The notes beneath the pieces were generated by a model. That model saw only the letters and a list, made by a program, of their open reading frames with translations. It was not told the origin of the DNA and did not search any database. DNA of 59,556 bases, from positions 1 to 59,556 of the forward strand of contig NZ_JUUO01000133.1 of assembly GCF_001074975.1 (NCBI RefSeq), written 5' to 3'. The stretch comes from Streptococcus pseudopneumoniae (GTDB lineage Bacteria; Bacillota; Bacilli; Lactobacillales; Streptococcaceae). Shown piece after piece: positions 44,433 to 54,394 of the stretch. The number at the start of each line of letters is the position of its first letter. Within the stretch, counting starts at the first letter, position 1. The position numbers and the translations under genes are program-made.

Positions 44433-44440
44433 ACGTAGGA

Positions 44441-44466
44441 AAGAGTTGGGCAACCAGCTCTTTTTT
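44441..44466 (+). terminator. recJ terminator
   Basis: AAGAGTTGG pairs with CCAGCTCTT (one G-U pair), short loop, then six T. Confidence 0.8.
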
Positions 44467-44483
44467 GAAAACGAATCTTCATT

Positions 44484-44511
44484 TTGAAAATCATCAAAAA
44501 AATGGTATAAT
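44484..44511 (+). promoter_or_regulatory. rnjB promoter
   Basis: TTGAAA (44484-44489), 16 bases, TATAAT (44506-44511) with an extended TG. The roughly 95-base leader has small hairpins (CTAAAAG/CTTTTAG and GGGT/ACCC) before an AGGAGG-like site. Confidence 0.65.
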
Positions 44512-44610
44512 GGTAGGAAAAGATTCGGCTAAAAGTAATAGTGCTTTTAGAATAAAAATAAAAGGGTAAGTAACCCTATAATCAAGATAAATTAAGCTTT
44601 CGGAGGAAAA

Positions 44611-46272
44611 ATGAGTAATATCAGTTTAACAACACTTGGTGGTGTACGTGAAAACGGGAAAAATATGTATATCGCTGAAATCAATGGGTCTATTTTCGTT
44701 TTGGATGCAGGTCTGAAATACCCTGAAAATGAACAACTAGGGGTGGACGTAGTCATTCCCAATATGGACTACCTTTTTGAAAATAGTGACCGTATCGCAG
44801 GGGTCTTCTTGACCCACGGCCATGCGGATGCCATTGGTGCTCTGCCTTATCTCTTGGCTGAAGCCAAGGTACCTGTATTTGGCTCTGAATTGACCATTGA
44901 GTTGGCCAAACTCTTTGTCAAAGGAAATGACACAGTTAAGAAATTCAATGATTTCCATGTCATCGATGAGGATACGGAGATTGATTTTGGAGGAACTGTG
45001 GTGTCCTTCTTCCGTACGACCCACTCTATCCCAGAAAGTTTGGGTGTTGTCTTGAAGACAGCTGAAGGTAGTATCGTTTATACAGGTGACTTCAAATTTG
45101 ACCAGACAGCTAGTGAATCTTATGCGACAGACTTCGCTCGTTTGGCAGAAATCGGTCGTGACGGAGTTCTAGCTCTGCTCAGCGATTCAGCCAATGCAGA
45201 TAGCAATATCCAAGTGGCTAGCGAAAGTGAAGTTGGGGACGAGATCACTCAAACCATTTCGGACTGGGATGGTCGTATCATTGTTGCAGCAGTAGCCAGC
45301 AACCTATCTCGTATTCAGCAGGTGTTTGACGCTGCGGATGCAACAGGTCGTCGTGTGGTCTTGACAGGATTTGATATTGAAAATATCGTCCGTACTGCTA
45401 TTCGCCTCAAGAAATTGTCTCTAGCTAACGAAAGTCTTTTGATTAAGCCAAAAGATATGTCTCGTTTTGAGGACCATGAGTTGATTATTCTTGAGACAGG
45501 TCGTATGGGTGAGCCAATCAATGGTCTTCGTAAGATGTCGATTGGTCGCCACCGTTATGTGGAAATCAAGGACGGTGACTTGGTCTATATCGTAACCACT
45601 CCGTCTATCGCTAAAGAAGCAGTCATGGCGCGTGTGGAAAACATGATTTACCAAGCTGGAGGTGTTGTCAAACTGATCACTCAAAGCTTGCGTGTGTCAG
45701 GCCATGGGAATGCGCGTGACTTGCAGTTGATGATTAATCTCTTGCAACCCAAGTATCTCTTCCCAATTCAAGGGGAATACCGTGAGTTGGATGCCCATGC
45801 TAAGGCTGCTATGGCAGTTGGGATGTTGCCAGAACGCATTTTCATCCCTAAAAAGGGAACCAGCATGGCTTATGAGAATGGGGACTTTGTCCCAGCTGGC
45901 GCGGTTTCGGCAGGGGATGTCTTGATTGACGGGAATGCCATTGGTGATGTTGGTAATGTGGTTCTTCGTGACCGTAAGGTCTTGTCAGAGGACGGTATTT
46001 TCATCGTAGCAATTACCGTTAATCGTCGTGAGAAGAAAATTGTGGCCAAGGCTCGTGTTCATACGCGCGGATTTGTTTATCTCAAGAAGAGTCGCGATAT
46101 TCTCCGTGAAAGTTCAGAATTGATTAACCAGACGGTAGAAGACTATCTTCAAGGAGATGACTTTGACTGGGCAGATCTCAAAGGGAAGGTTCGTGATAAT
46201 CTTACCAAGTATCTCTTTGACCAAACCAAACGTCGTCCAGCTATTTTACCAGTGGTGATGGAAGCGAAATAA
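44611..46272 (+). CDS. rnjB: Ribonuclease J2
   Basis: A 553-residue beta-CASP metallo-beta-lactamase protein of the RNase J family. The metal motif reads HGHADA (residues 69-74): the last His of HxHxDH is Ala74. The later PVHGEYR motif reads PIQGEYR, with Gln387 in place of His. This degenerate site is typical of RNase J2, the poorly active partner that forms a complex with RNase J1, encoded elsewhere. It acts in mRNA turnover and rRNA processing. It stands alone with its own promoter and terminator. Length is normal. Confidence 0.92.
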   Translation: MSNISLTTLGGVRENGKNMYIAEINGSIFVLDAGLKYPENEQLGVDVVIPNMDYLFENSDRIAGVFLTHGHADAIGALPYLLAEAKVPVFGSELTIELAKLFVKGNDTVKKFNDFHVIDEDTEIDFGGTVVSFFRTTHSIPESLGVVLKTAEGSIVYTGDFKFDQTASESYATDFARLAEIGRDGVLALLSDSANADSNIQVASESEVGDEITQTISDWDGRIIVAAVASNLSRIQQVFDAADATGRRVVLTGFDIENIVRTAIRLKKLSLANESLLIKPKDMSRFEDHELIILETGRMGEPINGLRKMSIGRHRYVEIKDGDLVYIVTTPSIAKEAVMARVENMIYQAGGVVKLITQSLRVSGHGNARDLQLMINLLQPKYLFPIQGEYRELDAHAKAAMAVGMLPERIFIPKKGTSMAYENGDFVPAGAVSAGDVLIDGNAIGDVGNVVLRDRKVLSEDGIFIVAITVNRREKKIVAKARVHTRGFVYLKKSRDILRESSELINQTVEDYLQGDDFDWADLKGKVRDNLTKYLFDQTKRRPAILPVVMEAK

Positions 46273-46292
46273 TCTTTGAAATAAACAGAGAG

Positions 46293-46315
46293 AAAGTCGA
46301 ATTTCGGCTTTTTCT
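46293..46315 (+). terminator. rnjB terminator
   Basis: AAAGTCG pairs with CGGCTTT (one G-U pair), 5-base loop, T-rich tail. Confidence 0.65.
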
Positions 46316-46340
46316 TGTCGGAAAATAGAAGGAGAAAATC

Positions 46341-47120
46341 ATGGCAGTAATGAAAATTGAGTATTACTCACAAGTATTGGATATGGAGTGGGGAGTGAAT
46401 GTCCTCTACCCTGATGCCAATCGAGTGGAAGATCCAGAATGTAAAGATATCCCTGTCTTGTATCTTTTGCATGGGATGTCTGGTAATCATAATAGCTGGC
46501 TCAAGCGGACCAACGTAGAACGATTGCTTCGAGGAACTAATCTCGTCGTTGTCATGCCCAATACCAGCAATGGTTGGTATACCGATACCCAATATGGTTT
46601 TGACTACTACACGGCTCTAGCAGAGGAATTGCCACAGATTCTGCAACGCTTCTTCCCTAATATAACTAGCAAGCGTGAAAAGACCTTTATCGCTGGCCTC
46701 TCTATGGGAGGTTATGGCTGTTTCAAATTGGCTCTTGCTACAAATCGTTTCTCTCACGCAGCTAGTTTTTCAGGCGCCCTGAGCTTTCAAGATTTTTCTC
46801 CTGAAAGCCAAAATTTGGGAACGCCAGCTTATTGGAGAGGTGTGTTTGGGGAGATTAAAGATTGGACAGCTAGCCCTTATTCTCTTGAAAGTTTGGCTAA
46901 AACATCGGATAAAAAGACCAAGCTATGGGCTTGGTGTGGCGAGCAGGATTTCTTGTATGAAGCCAATAATCTAGCAGTGAAAAATCTTAAAGGACTGGGC
47001 TTTGATGTGACCTATAGCCATAGCTCTGGAACTCACGAGTGGTACTACTGGGAAAAACAATTGGAACGGTTTTTAAAAACTCTACCGATTGATTTCAAAT
47101 TAGAAGAGAGATTGAGCTAA
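46341..47120 (+). CDS. estA: Tributyrin esterase-type carboxylesterase
   Basis: A 259-residue alpha/beta hydrolase of the esterase D/EstA class. The nucleophile motif is GLSMGG (Ser121), with [12 protein letters not shown] as the oxyanion region near 43-53 and the catalytic His in SGTHEWYYW. It hydrolyses short-chain acyl esters. There is no signal peptide. GGAG precedes the ATG. In the pneumococcus the homologue is the tributyrin/acetyl-xylan-type esterase EstA; S-formylglutathione hydrolase is a related fold but fits less well. Confidence 0.9.
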   Translation: MAVMKIEYYSQVLDMEWGVNVLYPDANRVEDPECKDIPVLYLLHGMSGNHNSWLKRTNVERLLRGTNLVVVMPNTSNGWYTDTQYGFDYYTALAEELPQILQRFFPNITSKREKTFIAGLSMGGYGCFKLALATNRFSHAASFSGALSFQDFSPESQNLGTPAYWRGVFGEIKDWTASPYSLESLAKTSDKKTKLWAWCGEQDFLYEANNLAVKNLKGLGFDVTYSHSSGTHEWYYWEKQLERFLKTLPIDFKLEERLS

Positions 47121-47174
47121 TTTTTTATAAATAAACCACCATTTATAGTTATTCTTGGCTTAAAAACATTGATG

Positions 47175-47199
47175 AAAGTCTATTTTCGCTAGACTTTTT
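47175..47199 (+). terminator. estA terminator
   Basis: A perfect 8-bp stem AAAGTCTA / TAGACTTT with a 7-base loop and T-rich tail. Confidence 0.78.
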
Positions 47200-47250
47200 A
47201 ATCGAAAATAGTAAAATAGTAGAGAGATACTAGTTGAAAGAGAGAAAAAT

Positions 47251-48471
47251 ATGTATCGTTATCAGCTTGGGATACCACTATCAGAGTATGATGGTTTTGT
47301 AAAAGAACATCCCATGGTTAATCTATTACAAAGCAGTGCTTGGGAAAAAGTGAAATCTGATTGGAATCATGAGAGATTTGGGGTTTATGAAGGGGAAAAA
47401 TTACTGGCTGTGGCTAGTATTCTCATAAAGTCTCTGCCTTTGGGGTATAAAATGTTTTATATTCCAAGAGGTCCCATATTGGATTACAGGGATACAGAAC
47501 TTTTAAAGTTTGTCCTGCAGTCTATTAAGTCTTATGCTCGCAGTAAGAAAGCTATCTTTGTGACTTTTGACCCAAGTATTTGTCAATCTCAACATTTGGT
47601 CAATCAAGATAAAACAGAATATCCTGAAAATCTTGCTCTTGTTGAGACTTTAGGGCAACTAGGAGTGAAATGGTCTGGGCAGACAGCCGAGATGGATGAT
47701 ACTATTCAACCTCGTATTCAGGCGAAAATATACAAGGAAAATTTTGAAGAAGATAAACTTTCTAAGTCAACAAAACAAGCTATCCGAACGGCTCGAAACA
47801 AAGGGCTTGAGGTTCAATATGGTGGACTGGAACTATTAGATTCATTTTCGGAGTTGATGAAAAAAACTGAGAAGCGCAAAGAGATTCATTTAAGAAACGA
47901 AGCCTATTATAAAAAATTATTAGATAACTTCAAAGAAGATTCCTATATCACGCTAACGAGTTTGGATGTTTCTAAGCGTTTAAGAGAATTAGAAGAACAG
48001 TTAGAAAAAAATAGAGTAGTTGCAGAAAAATTTAATGATGCAACCAAACCTTCAAAAGTTCAGGAAAATATAAAAGAAAAAGAACGTTTAGAAGAGGAAA
48101 TAGATTTCTTGCAGGGATATATGAATATGGGAAAATCAAACATTCCTTTAGCGGCTACTTTGAGTTTGGAATTTGGTACTACCTCTGTCAATCTATATGC
48201 TGGTATGGATGATGATTTTAAACGTTACAATGCACCAATTTTAACTTGGTATGAAACGGCTCGCTATGCCTTTGAGCGAGGTATGGTGTGGCAAAATTTA
48301 GGTGGTGTTGAAAACTCTCTCAATGGTGGACTTTATCAGTTTAAGGAAAAATTTAATCCAACGATTGAAGAATATTTGGGTGAATTTACAATGCCCACTC
48401 ATCCTCTCTATCCTCTGTTAAGACTTGCTCTTGATTTCCGTAAAACATTAAGAAAAAAACATAGAAAGTAA
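47251..48471 (+). CDS. murM: Serine/alanine-adding enzyme MurM (FemAB family)
   Basis: A 406-residue tRNA-dependent aminoacyl ligase that adds the first Ser or Ala to the lysine of lipid II, making branched muropeptides. Two GNAT-like domains are interrupted near residues 240-290 by a charged helical hairpin (SKRLRELEEQLEKNR and IKEKERLEEEIDFLQGY), the coiled-coil arm of FemABX proteins. The end, GVENSLNGGLYQFKEKFNP, is the family signature. It is paired with murN 4 bases later. MurM alleles affect beta-lactam resistance in this genus; allele effect cannot be read here. Confidence 0.92.
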   Translation: MYRYQLGIPLSEYDGFVKEHPMVNLLQSSAWEKVKSDWNHERFGVYEGEKLLAVASILIKSLPLGYKMFYIPRGPILDYRDTELLKFVLQSIKSYARSKKAIFVTFDPSICQSQHLVNQDKTEYPENLALVETLGQLGVKWSGQTAEMDDTIQPRIQAKIYKENFEEDKLSKSTKQAIRTARNKGLEVQYGGLELLDSFSELMKKTEKRKEIHLRNEAYYKKLLDNFKEDSYITLTSLDVSKRLRELEEQLEKNRVVAEKFNDATKPSKVQENIKEKERLEEEIDFLQGYMNMGKSNIPLAATLSLEFGTTSVNLYAGMDDDFKRYNAPILTWYETARYAFERGMVWQNLGGVENSLNGGLYQFKEKFNPTIEEYLGEFTMPTHPLYPLLRLALDFRKTLRKKHRK

Positions 48472-48475
48472 GTAT

Positions 48476-49708
48476 ATGGCACTAACTACACTCACGAAAA
48501 AAGAGTTTCGTACTTATTCTGATCAGGTTTCTTCTCGTTCCTTTATGCAATCTGTCCAGATGGGGGACTTATTAGAAAAAAGAGGGGCTCGAATTGTTTA
48601 CCTTGCTTTGAAACAAGAAGGAGAAATTCAAGTTGCAGCTCTGGTTTATAGCTTGCCCATGCTAGGTGGTCTGCGTATGGAGCTCAATTCGGGGCCTATT
48701 TATACTCAACAAGATGCTCTTCCAGTTTTTTATGCGGAGTTAAAAGAATATGCCAAGCAAAATGGTGTATTAGAGTTGCTTGTAAAACCTTATGAAACTT
48801 ATCAAACTTTTGATAGTGAAGGTGATCCAATAGATGTTGAGAAAAAAAGTATTATTCAAGGTTTAACTGATTTGGGTTATCAATTTGATGGTTTGACGAC
48901 AGGATATCCAGGTGGGGAACCGAATTGGTTATATTATAAGGATTTGACTGATTTAACTGAAAAGAATTTGCTTAAAAGTTTTAGCAAAAAGGGTAAACCC
49001 TTGGTGAAAAAGGCTGAAACGTTTGGCATTCGGTTGAAAAAGTTAAAACGTGAAGAACTATCGATTTTTAAGAATATCACAAAAGAAACCTCTGAACGTA
49101 GAGAATATAGTGATAAAAGTTTAGAATATTATGAGCACTTTTATGATTCATTTGGAGAACAGGCGGAGTTTCTCATAGCAAGCTTAAATTTTTCGGAGTA
49201 TATGAGCAAATTGCAAGGTGAACAAAGTAAACTAGAAGAAATCTTGGACAAGTTGCGACTTGATTTGAGTAAAAATCCTCATTCTGAGAAAAAACAAAAT
49301 CAACTGAGAGAATATTCTAGTCAATTTGAAACTTTTGAAGTTCGAAAAGCAGAAGCGAGAGACTTGATTGAAAAATATGGAGAAGAAGATATTGTTTTAG
49401 CCGGGAGTTTATTTGTTTATATGCCTCAGGAAACGACTTACCTCTTTAGTGGTTCCTACACTGAATTTAATAAGTTCTATGCCCCTGCGCTACTTCAAAA
49501 ATATGTTATGTTGGAAAGTATAAAACGTGGAATACCTAAATACAACTTCCTAGGCATTCAAGGGATTTTTGATGGTAGTGATGGTGTTTTGCGTTTTAAA
49601 CAGAATTTTAATGGCTACATTGTACGAAAAGCAGGTACTTTCCGTTACCATCCATCGCCTTTAAAATACAAGGCTATTCAATTACTCAAAAAAATATTAG
49701 GACGTTAA
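48476..49708 (+). CDS. murN: Alanine-adding enzyme MurN (FemAB family)
   Basis: A 410-residue FemAB-family ligase that adds the second residue, Ala, to the MurM product. The same layout is seen, with a helical arm near 240-300 (YMSKLQGEQSKLEEILDKLR) and the end FLGIQGIFDGSDGVLRFKQ. The ribosome site is weak (GAAAGTAAG), so coupling to murM, 4 bases upstream, is likely. A BOX element starts at its stop codon. Confidence 0.92.
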   Translation: MALTTLTKKEFRTYSDQVSSRSFMQSVQMGDLLEKRGARIVYLALKQEGEIQVAALVYSLPMLGGLRMELNSGPIYTQQDALPVFYAELKEYAKQNGVLELLVKPYETYQTFDSEGDPIDVEKKSIIQGLTDLGYQFDGLTTGYPGGEPNWLYYKDLTDLTEKNLLKSFSKKGKPLVKKAETFGIRLKKLKREELSIFKNITKETSERREYSDKSLEYYEHFYDSFGEQAEFLIASLNFSEYMSKLQGEQSKLEEILDKLRLDLSKNPHSEKKQNQLREYSSQFETFEVRKAEARDLIEKYGEEDIVLAGSLFVYMPQETTYLFSGSYTEFNKFYAPALLQKYVMLESIKRGIPKYNFLGIQGIFDGSDGVLRFKQNFNGYIVRKAGTFRYHPSPLKYKAIQLLKKILGR

Positions 49709-49866
49709 TACTCTTCGAAAATCTCTTCAAACCACGTCAGCGTCCATCTGCAACCTCAAAACAGTGTTTTGAGCTGACTTCGTCAGTCTTATCTACAACC
49801 TCAAAGCAGTACTTTGAGCAACTTGCGGCTAGCTTCCTAGTTTGCTCTTTGATTTTTATTGAGTAT
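49708..49866 (+). repeat. BOX element with two boxB units and shortened boxA
   Basis: It starts ATACTCTTCGAAAATCTC and ends TTGAGTAT. boxA is cut short after CACGTCAGCGTC; a boxB part follows with CTCAAAACAGTGTTTTGAG and CTGACTTCGTCAG hairpins, then a second with CTCAAAGCAGTACTTTGAG, then boxC (GCGGCTAGCTTCCTAGTTTG). It lies between murN and the protease gene; 49867-49946 holds no other feature. Confidence 0.9.
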
Positions 49867-49946
49867 AAGATAAAAAAGTCAGTATTTAGCTTTCTTTCAG
49901 CTTGTTTTAGTAAAATATTCTTTATTTGCTAGAAAGGTGGAAGAAT

Positions 49947-50648
49947 ATGCGCTGGCTTTTTCGTTTGATAGGGGCTTTCTTTTCTTTTGTGTGGCGTTTG
50001 TTTTGGCGCCTGGTTTGGACAGTTGTTCTCTTATGTGCTCTTGCTTTTGGTTTTCTCTGGTATGTGAACGGGGATTTTCAAGAAGCGCTAAAGCAAGCAG
50101 AGCGGTCAGTAAAAATTGGTCAACAAAGCATTGACCAATGGGAAAGAACAGGGCAACTGCCTAAGTTGAACCAGACAGATAGTCACCAGCATTCTGAAGG
50201 AAGGTGGCCGCAGGCCTCTGCTCGTATTTACTTGGATCCTTATATGGATTCACGCTTTCAAGAGGCTTATGTAGAAGCAATTCAGAACTGGAATCAAACT
50301 GGTGCTTTTAATTTTGAAATTGTCACCGAGTCCAGCAAGGCAGATATCTTGGCTACTGAGATGAATGACGGAGGCACCCCTGTGGCAGGAGAGGCGGAAA
50401 GTCAGACCAATCTCTTAACAGGGCAATTCTTATCCGTAACGGTACGTCTGAATCACTATTATCTGTCCAATCCGGATTATGGCTATTCCTATGAGCGCAT
50501 TGTCCATACAGCAGAACATGAGTTGGGTCATGCGATTGGCTTGGACCATACAGATGAGAAGTCGGTGATGCAACCTGCAGGTTCTTTTTATGGTATCCAG
50601 GAAGAGGATGTTGCAAACCTTCGAAAAATATATGAGACCAATGAGTAG
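49947..50648 (+). CDS. Membrane-anchored matrixin-like zinc metalloprotease
   Basis: A 233-residue protein. One N-terminal membrane helix (about 8-35, [20 protein letters not shown]) is followed by a short linker and an M10-like domain with [11 protein letters not shown] (His191, Glu192, His195, His201) and the Met-turn SVM. The active part should face outside. I use the ATG at 49947 behind AAAGGTGG; a TTG seven codons upstream is less likely. Substrate unknown. It lies between murN and uvrC and ends in a terminator that overlaps its stop. Confidence 0.85.
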   Translation: MRWLFRLIGAFFSFVWRLFWRLVWTVVLLCALAFGFLWYVNGDFQEALKQAERSVKIGQQSIDQWERTGQLPKLNQTDSHQHSEGRWPQASARIYLDPYMDSRFQEAYVEAIQNWNQTGAFNFEIVTESSKADILATEMNDGGTPVAGEAESQTNLLTGQFLSVTVRLNHYYLSNPDYGYSYERIVHTAEHELGHAIGLDHTDEKSVMQPAGSFYGIQEEDVANLRKIYETNE

Positions 50649-50672
50649 GGAACTATCTTTCCCTACTTTTTT
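50644..50672 (+). terminator. Terminator directly upstream of the uvrC promoter
   Basis: A perfect 9-bp stem AGTAGGGAA / TTCCCTACT with a 6-base loop, followed by T. It overlaps the protease stop codon and abuts the uvrC -10 box. Confidence 0.85.
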
Positions 50673-50686
50673 GCTATAATGGAACT
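50672..50686 (+). promoter_or_regulatory. uvrC promoter giving a probably leaderless mRNA
   Basis: Extended -10 box TGCTATAAT; TATAAT at 50675-50680. Only six bases (GGAACT) separate it from the uvrC ATG at 50687. Transcription normally starts about 6-8 bases after the -10 box, so the mRNA should begin at or next to the ATG with no Shine-Dalgarno site. Confidence 0.65.
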
Positions 50687-52534
50687 ATGAATAACTTGAT
50701 TAAATCAAAACTAGAGCTCTTGCCGACCAACCCTGGTTGCTACATTCATAAGGATAAAAACGGGACTATTATCTATGTAGGAAAGGCTAAAAATCTGCGT
50801 AACCGCGTGAGGTCTTATTTCCGTGGGAGTCATGATACCAAGACAGAGGCCTTGGTGTCTGAAATTGTGGATTTTGAATTTATCGTTACTGAGTCTAATA
50901 TTGAGGCACTTCTCCTAGAAATCAATCTCATCAAGGAAAATAAACCCAAGTACAATATCATGCTCAAGGATGATAAGTCTTATCCTTTCATCAAAATCAC
51001 CAATGAGCGCTATCCGCGCTTGATTATCACCCGTCAGGTCAAGAAGGACGGAGGTCTTTATTTTGGACCTTATCCCGATGTGGGGGCGGCCAATGAGATC
51101 AAGCGGCTACTGGATCGGATTTTTCCTTTTCGGAAATGTACCAATCCACCGTCTAAGGTTTGTTTCTATTACCATATCGGCCAATGTATGGCCCATACTA
51201 TCTGTAAGAAGGATGAGGACTATTTCAAGTCCATGGCTCAGGAGGTTTCTGATTTCCTAAAAGGGCAGGATGACAAGATTATCGATGGTCTCAAAGAAAA
51301 GATGACTACTGCAGCCCAGACTATGGAATTTGAACGGGCGGCGGAATATCGTGACTTGATTCAGGCCATTGGAACGCTTCGAACCAAGCAACGGGTCATG
51401 GCTAAGGATCTCCAAAATCGCGATGTCTTTGGCTACTATGTGGACAAGGGCTGGATGTGTGTTCAGGTTTTCTTTGTCCGTCAGGGCAAGCTCATTGAGC
51501 GCGATGTCAATCTCTTCCCCTACTACAATGATCCGGATGAGGATTTTCTGACCTACGTAGGACAATTTTATCAAGAAAAATCTCACCTGGTTCCCAATGA
51601 AGTGTTGATACCGCAGGATATTGATGAAGAAGCCGTCAAGGTCTTGGTAGATACTAAGATTCTCAAACCCCAGCGTGGAGAGAAAAAACAGCTGGTCAAT
51701 CTGGCTATAAAGAATGCCCGTGTTAGTCTGGAGCAGAAATTCAACCTGCTAGAGAAATCAGTCGAAAAGACCCAGGGAGCCATCGAGAACCTGGGACGCT
51801 TGCTCCAAATTCCAACCCCAGTTCGTATTGAGTCCTTCGATAACTCCAACATCATGGGAACTAGCCCTGTTTCAGCCATGGTCGTCTTTGTCAACGGCAA
51901 ACCAAGTAAAAAAGATTACCGTAAGTATAAAATCAAGACTGTGGTTGGACCGGACGATTATGCCAGTATGAGAGAAGTCATTCGCAGGCGCTATGGTCGA
52001 GTACAGCGTGACGGTTTGACTCCTCCAGATTTGATTGTCATCGATGGGGGACAAGGTCAAGTCAATATCGCTAAGCTAGTCATCCAAGAGGAACTGGGTT
52101 TGGATATTCCCATTGCAGGTCTGCAAAAGAATGACAAACACCAAACCCATGAGCTGCTCTTTGGAGATCCGCTTGAGGTGGTGGAGTTGTCTCGCAATTC
52201 TCAGGAATTTTTCCTCCTCCAACGCATTCAAGATGAGGTGCACCGCTTTGCCATTACTTTCCACCGCCAACTGCGCTCAAAAAATTCCTTTTCATCACAA
52301 CTGGATGGAATTGAAGGTCTGGGACCTAAACGCAAGCAAAATCTCATGAAGCATTTCAAGTCTCTGACAAAAATCAAGGAAGCCAGTGTGGATGAGATTG
52401 TCGAAGTTGGGGTGCCAAGACTTGTCGCAGAAGCTGTGCAAAGAAAGTTGAAACCGCAGGAAGAAGTGGAATTAGCTCAAGTGGTGGAAGAAAGAGTAGA
52501 TTATCAAACAGAAGGAGACCATCATGAACCATAA
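50687..52534 (+). CDS. uvrC: Excinuclease ABC subunit C
   Basis: A 615-residue nucleotide-excision-repair nuclease that makes both incisions around a lesion marked by UvrAB. GIY-YIG domain at the start ([20 protein letters not shown], about 16-35), a UVR domain near 205-240 ([16 protein letters not shown]), the RNase H-like C-terminal nuclease ([18 protein letters not shown]), and a helix-hairpin-helix at the end ([17 protein letters not shown]). The ATG has no ribosome site. It overlaps the phosphoesterase gene by 11 bases. Confidence 0.97.
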   Translation: MNNLIKSKLELLPTNPGCYIHKDKNGTIIYVGKAKNLRNRVRSYFRGSHDTKTEALVSEIVDFEFIVTESNIEALLLEINLIKENKPKYNIMLKDDKSYPFIKITNERYPRLIITRQVKKDGGLYFGPYPDVGAANEIKRLLDRIFPFRKCTNPPSKVCFYYHIGQCMAHTICKKDEDYFKSMAQEVSDFLKGQDDKIIDGLKEKMTTAAQTMEFERAAEYRDLIQAIGTLRTKQRVMAKDLQNRDVFGYYVDKGWMCVQVFFVRQGKLIERDVNLFPYYNDPDEDFLTYVGQFYQEKSHLVPNEVLIPQDIDEEAVKVLVDTKILKPQRGEKKQLVNLAIKNARVSLEQKFNLLEKSVEKTQGAIENLGRLLQIPTPVRIESFDNSNIMGTSPVSAMVVFVNGKPSKKDYRKYKIKTVVGPDDYASMREVIRRRYGRVQRDGLTPPDLIVIDGGQGQVNIAKLVIQEELGLDIPIAGLQKNDKHQTHELLFGDPLEVVELSRNSQEFFLLQRIQDEVHRFAITFHRQLRSKNSFSSQLDGIEGLGPKRKQNLMKHFKSLTKIKEASVDEIVEVGVPRLVAEAVQRKLKPQEEVELAQVVEERVDYQTEGDHHEP

Positions 52535-53357
52535 AATCGCAGTTTTATCAGATATTCATGGCAATGCGACGGCCTTAGAAGCAGTGATTGCAGATGCTAA
52601 AAATCAAGGAGTCAGGGAATACTGGCTTCTGGGAGATATTTTTCTTCCTGGTCCAGGTGCAAATGACTTGGTAACCCTGCTAAAGGATCTTCCTATCACG
52701 GCAAGTGTTCGAGGTAATTGGGATGATTGTGTCCTTGAGGCTTTAGATGGGCAATATGGCTTAGAAGACCCACAGGAAGTCCAGCTCATGCGATTGACCC
52801 AGTTTTTGATGGAGCGAATGGATCCTGCAACGATTGTCTGGCTACGAAGCTTGCCTATGCTGGAAAAGAAAGAAGTTGAGGGACTGCGTTTTTCTCTCTC
52901 TCATAATTTACCTGACAAAAATTATGGAGGTGACTTGTTGGTTGAGAATGATACGGAGAAATTTGACCAACTGCTAGATGAGGAAACGGACGTGGCAGTC
53001 TATGGTCATGTTCACAAGCAATTGCTTCGTTATGGCAGTCAAGGGCAACAAATCATCAATCCAGGGTCGATTGGCATGCCCTATTTTAATTGGGAGGCGT
53101 TAAAAAATCACCGTGCCCAGTATGCCGTGATAGGAGTTGAAGATGGGGAATTGGTGAATATCCTATTTCGTAAAGTCGCTTATGATTATGAAGCGGAGTT
53201 AGAACTGGCCAAGTCCAAGGGACTTCCCTTTATCGAAATGTATGAAGAGCTACGAAGAGAAGACAACTATCAGGGGCACAATCTGGAACTTTTAGCCAGC
53301 TTAATAGAAAAGCATGGGTATGTAGAGGATGTGAAGGATTATTTTGATTTTTTGTAA
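52524..53357 (+). CDS. Calcineurin-like metallophosphoesterase
   Basis: A 277-residue phosphoesterase. The metal-binding motifs are in order: LSDIHGN (7-13), [17 protein letters not shown] and YGHVHKQ. It belongs to the YfcE/serine-phosphatase-like group; the substrate (phosphodiester or phosphoprotein) is unknown. An AAGGAG site lies inside the end of uvrC, so the two are coupled. The 3' end faces a bidirectional terminator. Confidence 0.88.
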   Translation: MNHKIAVLSDIHGNATALEAVIADAKNQGVREYWLLGDIFLPGPGANDLVTLLKDLPITASVRGNWDDCVLEALDGQYGLEDPQEVQLMRLTQFLMERMDPATIVWLRSLPMLEKKEVEGLRFSLSHNLPDKNYGGDLLVENDTEKFDQLLDEETDVAVYGHVHKQLLRYGSQGQQIINPGSIGMPYFNWEALKNHRAQYAVIGVEDGELVNILFRKVAYDYEAELELAKSKGLPFIEMYEELRREDNYQGHNLELLASLIEKHGYVEDVKDYFDFL

Positions 53358-53380
53358 GAGTTTCCTAAAATAACCAATGC

Positions 53381-53419
53381 AAACTAAAAACGATTGGCTG
53401 GTCCAATCGTTTTTAGTTT
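53381..53419. terminator. Bidirectional terminator
   Basis: A perfect 17-bp stem, AAACTAAAAACGATTGG and its complement, with a 5-base loop. A/T-rich ends allow termination from both the phosphoesterase and the leftward binding-protein gene. Confidence 0.88.
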
Positions 53420-53422
53420 ATC

Positions 53423-54223
53423 TTATTGTAACTGAGATTGATCTGGGAGATAAGAACCACCTAGATAGGTATTGCTGAGTTTTTCAAGTGTTCCGTCTTG
53501 ATAGAGTTCTTTGAGAGCTTTATCAAATTGCTCTTTAAACTCTTTTTGGTCGCTTGAGAAAACGATATAATTGTTGGGGCTATCGGCAGAAGGTAAATCA
53601 ACGACTGAGAGGTCTAAGCCACGGTCCTTGATAATTTTTTGAACTGATACCTTGTCAAAGACTAGGAAATCAAATTCGCCGTTAGAGAGGTCTAAGATTC
53701 GTTTACCGATATCCTCTCCGGAAAAATCGATAGTAGCGGGATTGTCAGTGTGTTTCTGATTCCAGTTATTGATGAATTGAGCGTTTGAAGTTCCGGTATC
53801 CTCTTGCGTTGTTTTGCCAGCGATTTGGTCAAGTGAAGTCAGAGGATTTTTCTTGTTGCTGACAAGGACGAGGGGATTGTTCGAAATTGGAAGTGAGTAA
53901 AGGTATTTTTCAGCACGCTCTTTTGTGTAACTCAAGTTATTGGCTGCAGCCTGATAGTGACCAGAATCAAGTCCTGGAAAGATACTCTCCCAGGCGGTTC
54001 TTTGAAATTGAATTTCGTAGTCGCTGAGTTTTTCATCTACTGCTTTTAGAACTTCAATATCGAATCCTGTCAGATTGCCCTTGTCTTCGTAGTCAAATGG
54101 CGGCACATCACCAGCTGTAGCAACGACGATTGTTTTTTGAGAGCTGGTTTCTTTAGGTGTAGCTTGATTTCCACAGGCAACCAAAAATGGTAGGATGGCT
54201 AGTAATAGGCTAAATTTCTTCAT
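53423..54223 (-). CDS. Amino-acid ABC transporter binding lipoprotein
   Basis: A 266-residue SBP_bac_3 lipoprotein. The signal ends in LVAC with lipidated Cys17. The mature part has the family pattern (VVATAGDVPPFDYEDKGN, FQRTAWESIFPGLDSG, AANNLSYTKERAEKYLYS). The ATG at 54223 has a TGGAGA site; an ATG five codons upstream would swallow that site. No permease or ATPase gene lies beside it, so it must use a transporter encoded elsewhere. The ligand may be cystine or another amino acid; not decided. Confidence 0.88.
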   Translation of the reverse strand: MKKFSLLLAILPFLVACGNQATPKETSSQKTIVVATAGDVPPFDYEDKGNLTGFDIEVLKAVDEKLSDYEIQFQRTAWESIFPGLDSGHYQAAANNLSYTKERAEKYLYSLPISNNPLVLVSNKKNPLTSLDQIAGKTTQEDTGTSNAQFINNWNQKHTDNPATIDFSGEDIGKRILDLSNGEFDFLVFDKVSVQKIIKDRGLDLSVVDLPSADSPNNYIVFSSDQKEFKEQFDKALKELYQDGTLEKLSNTYLGGSYLPDQSQLQ

Positions 54224-54394
54224 AATGTCTCCATTCAAATGTAAAGTTATCTATTAGTTTATCAGAAACTTTCCCGATGAACCAATATATATTTTTTATG
54301 GCTGTGATAAAAAAACTTAATCATGAAAAATCCCTGCAAGCTCTTTCAAATTATGGTAGAATGGAAGCAGTAGAATTAGAAAAGGAAATCGATT

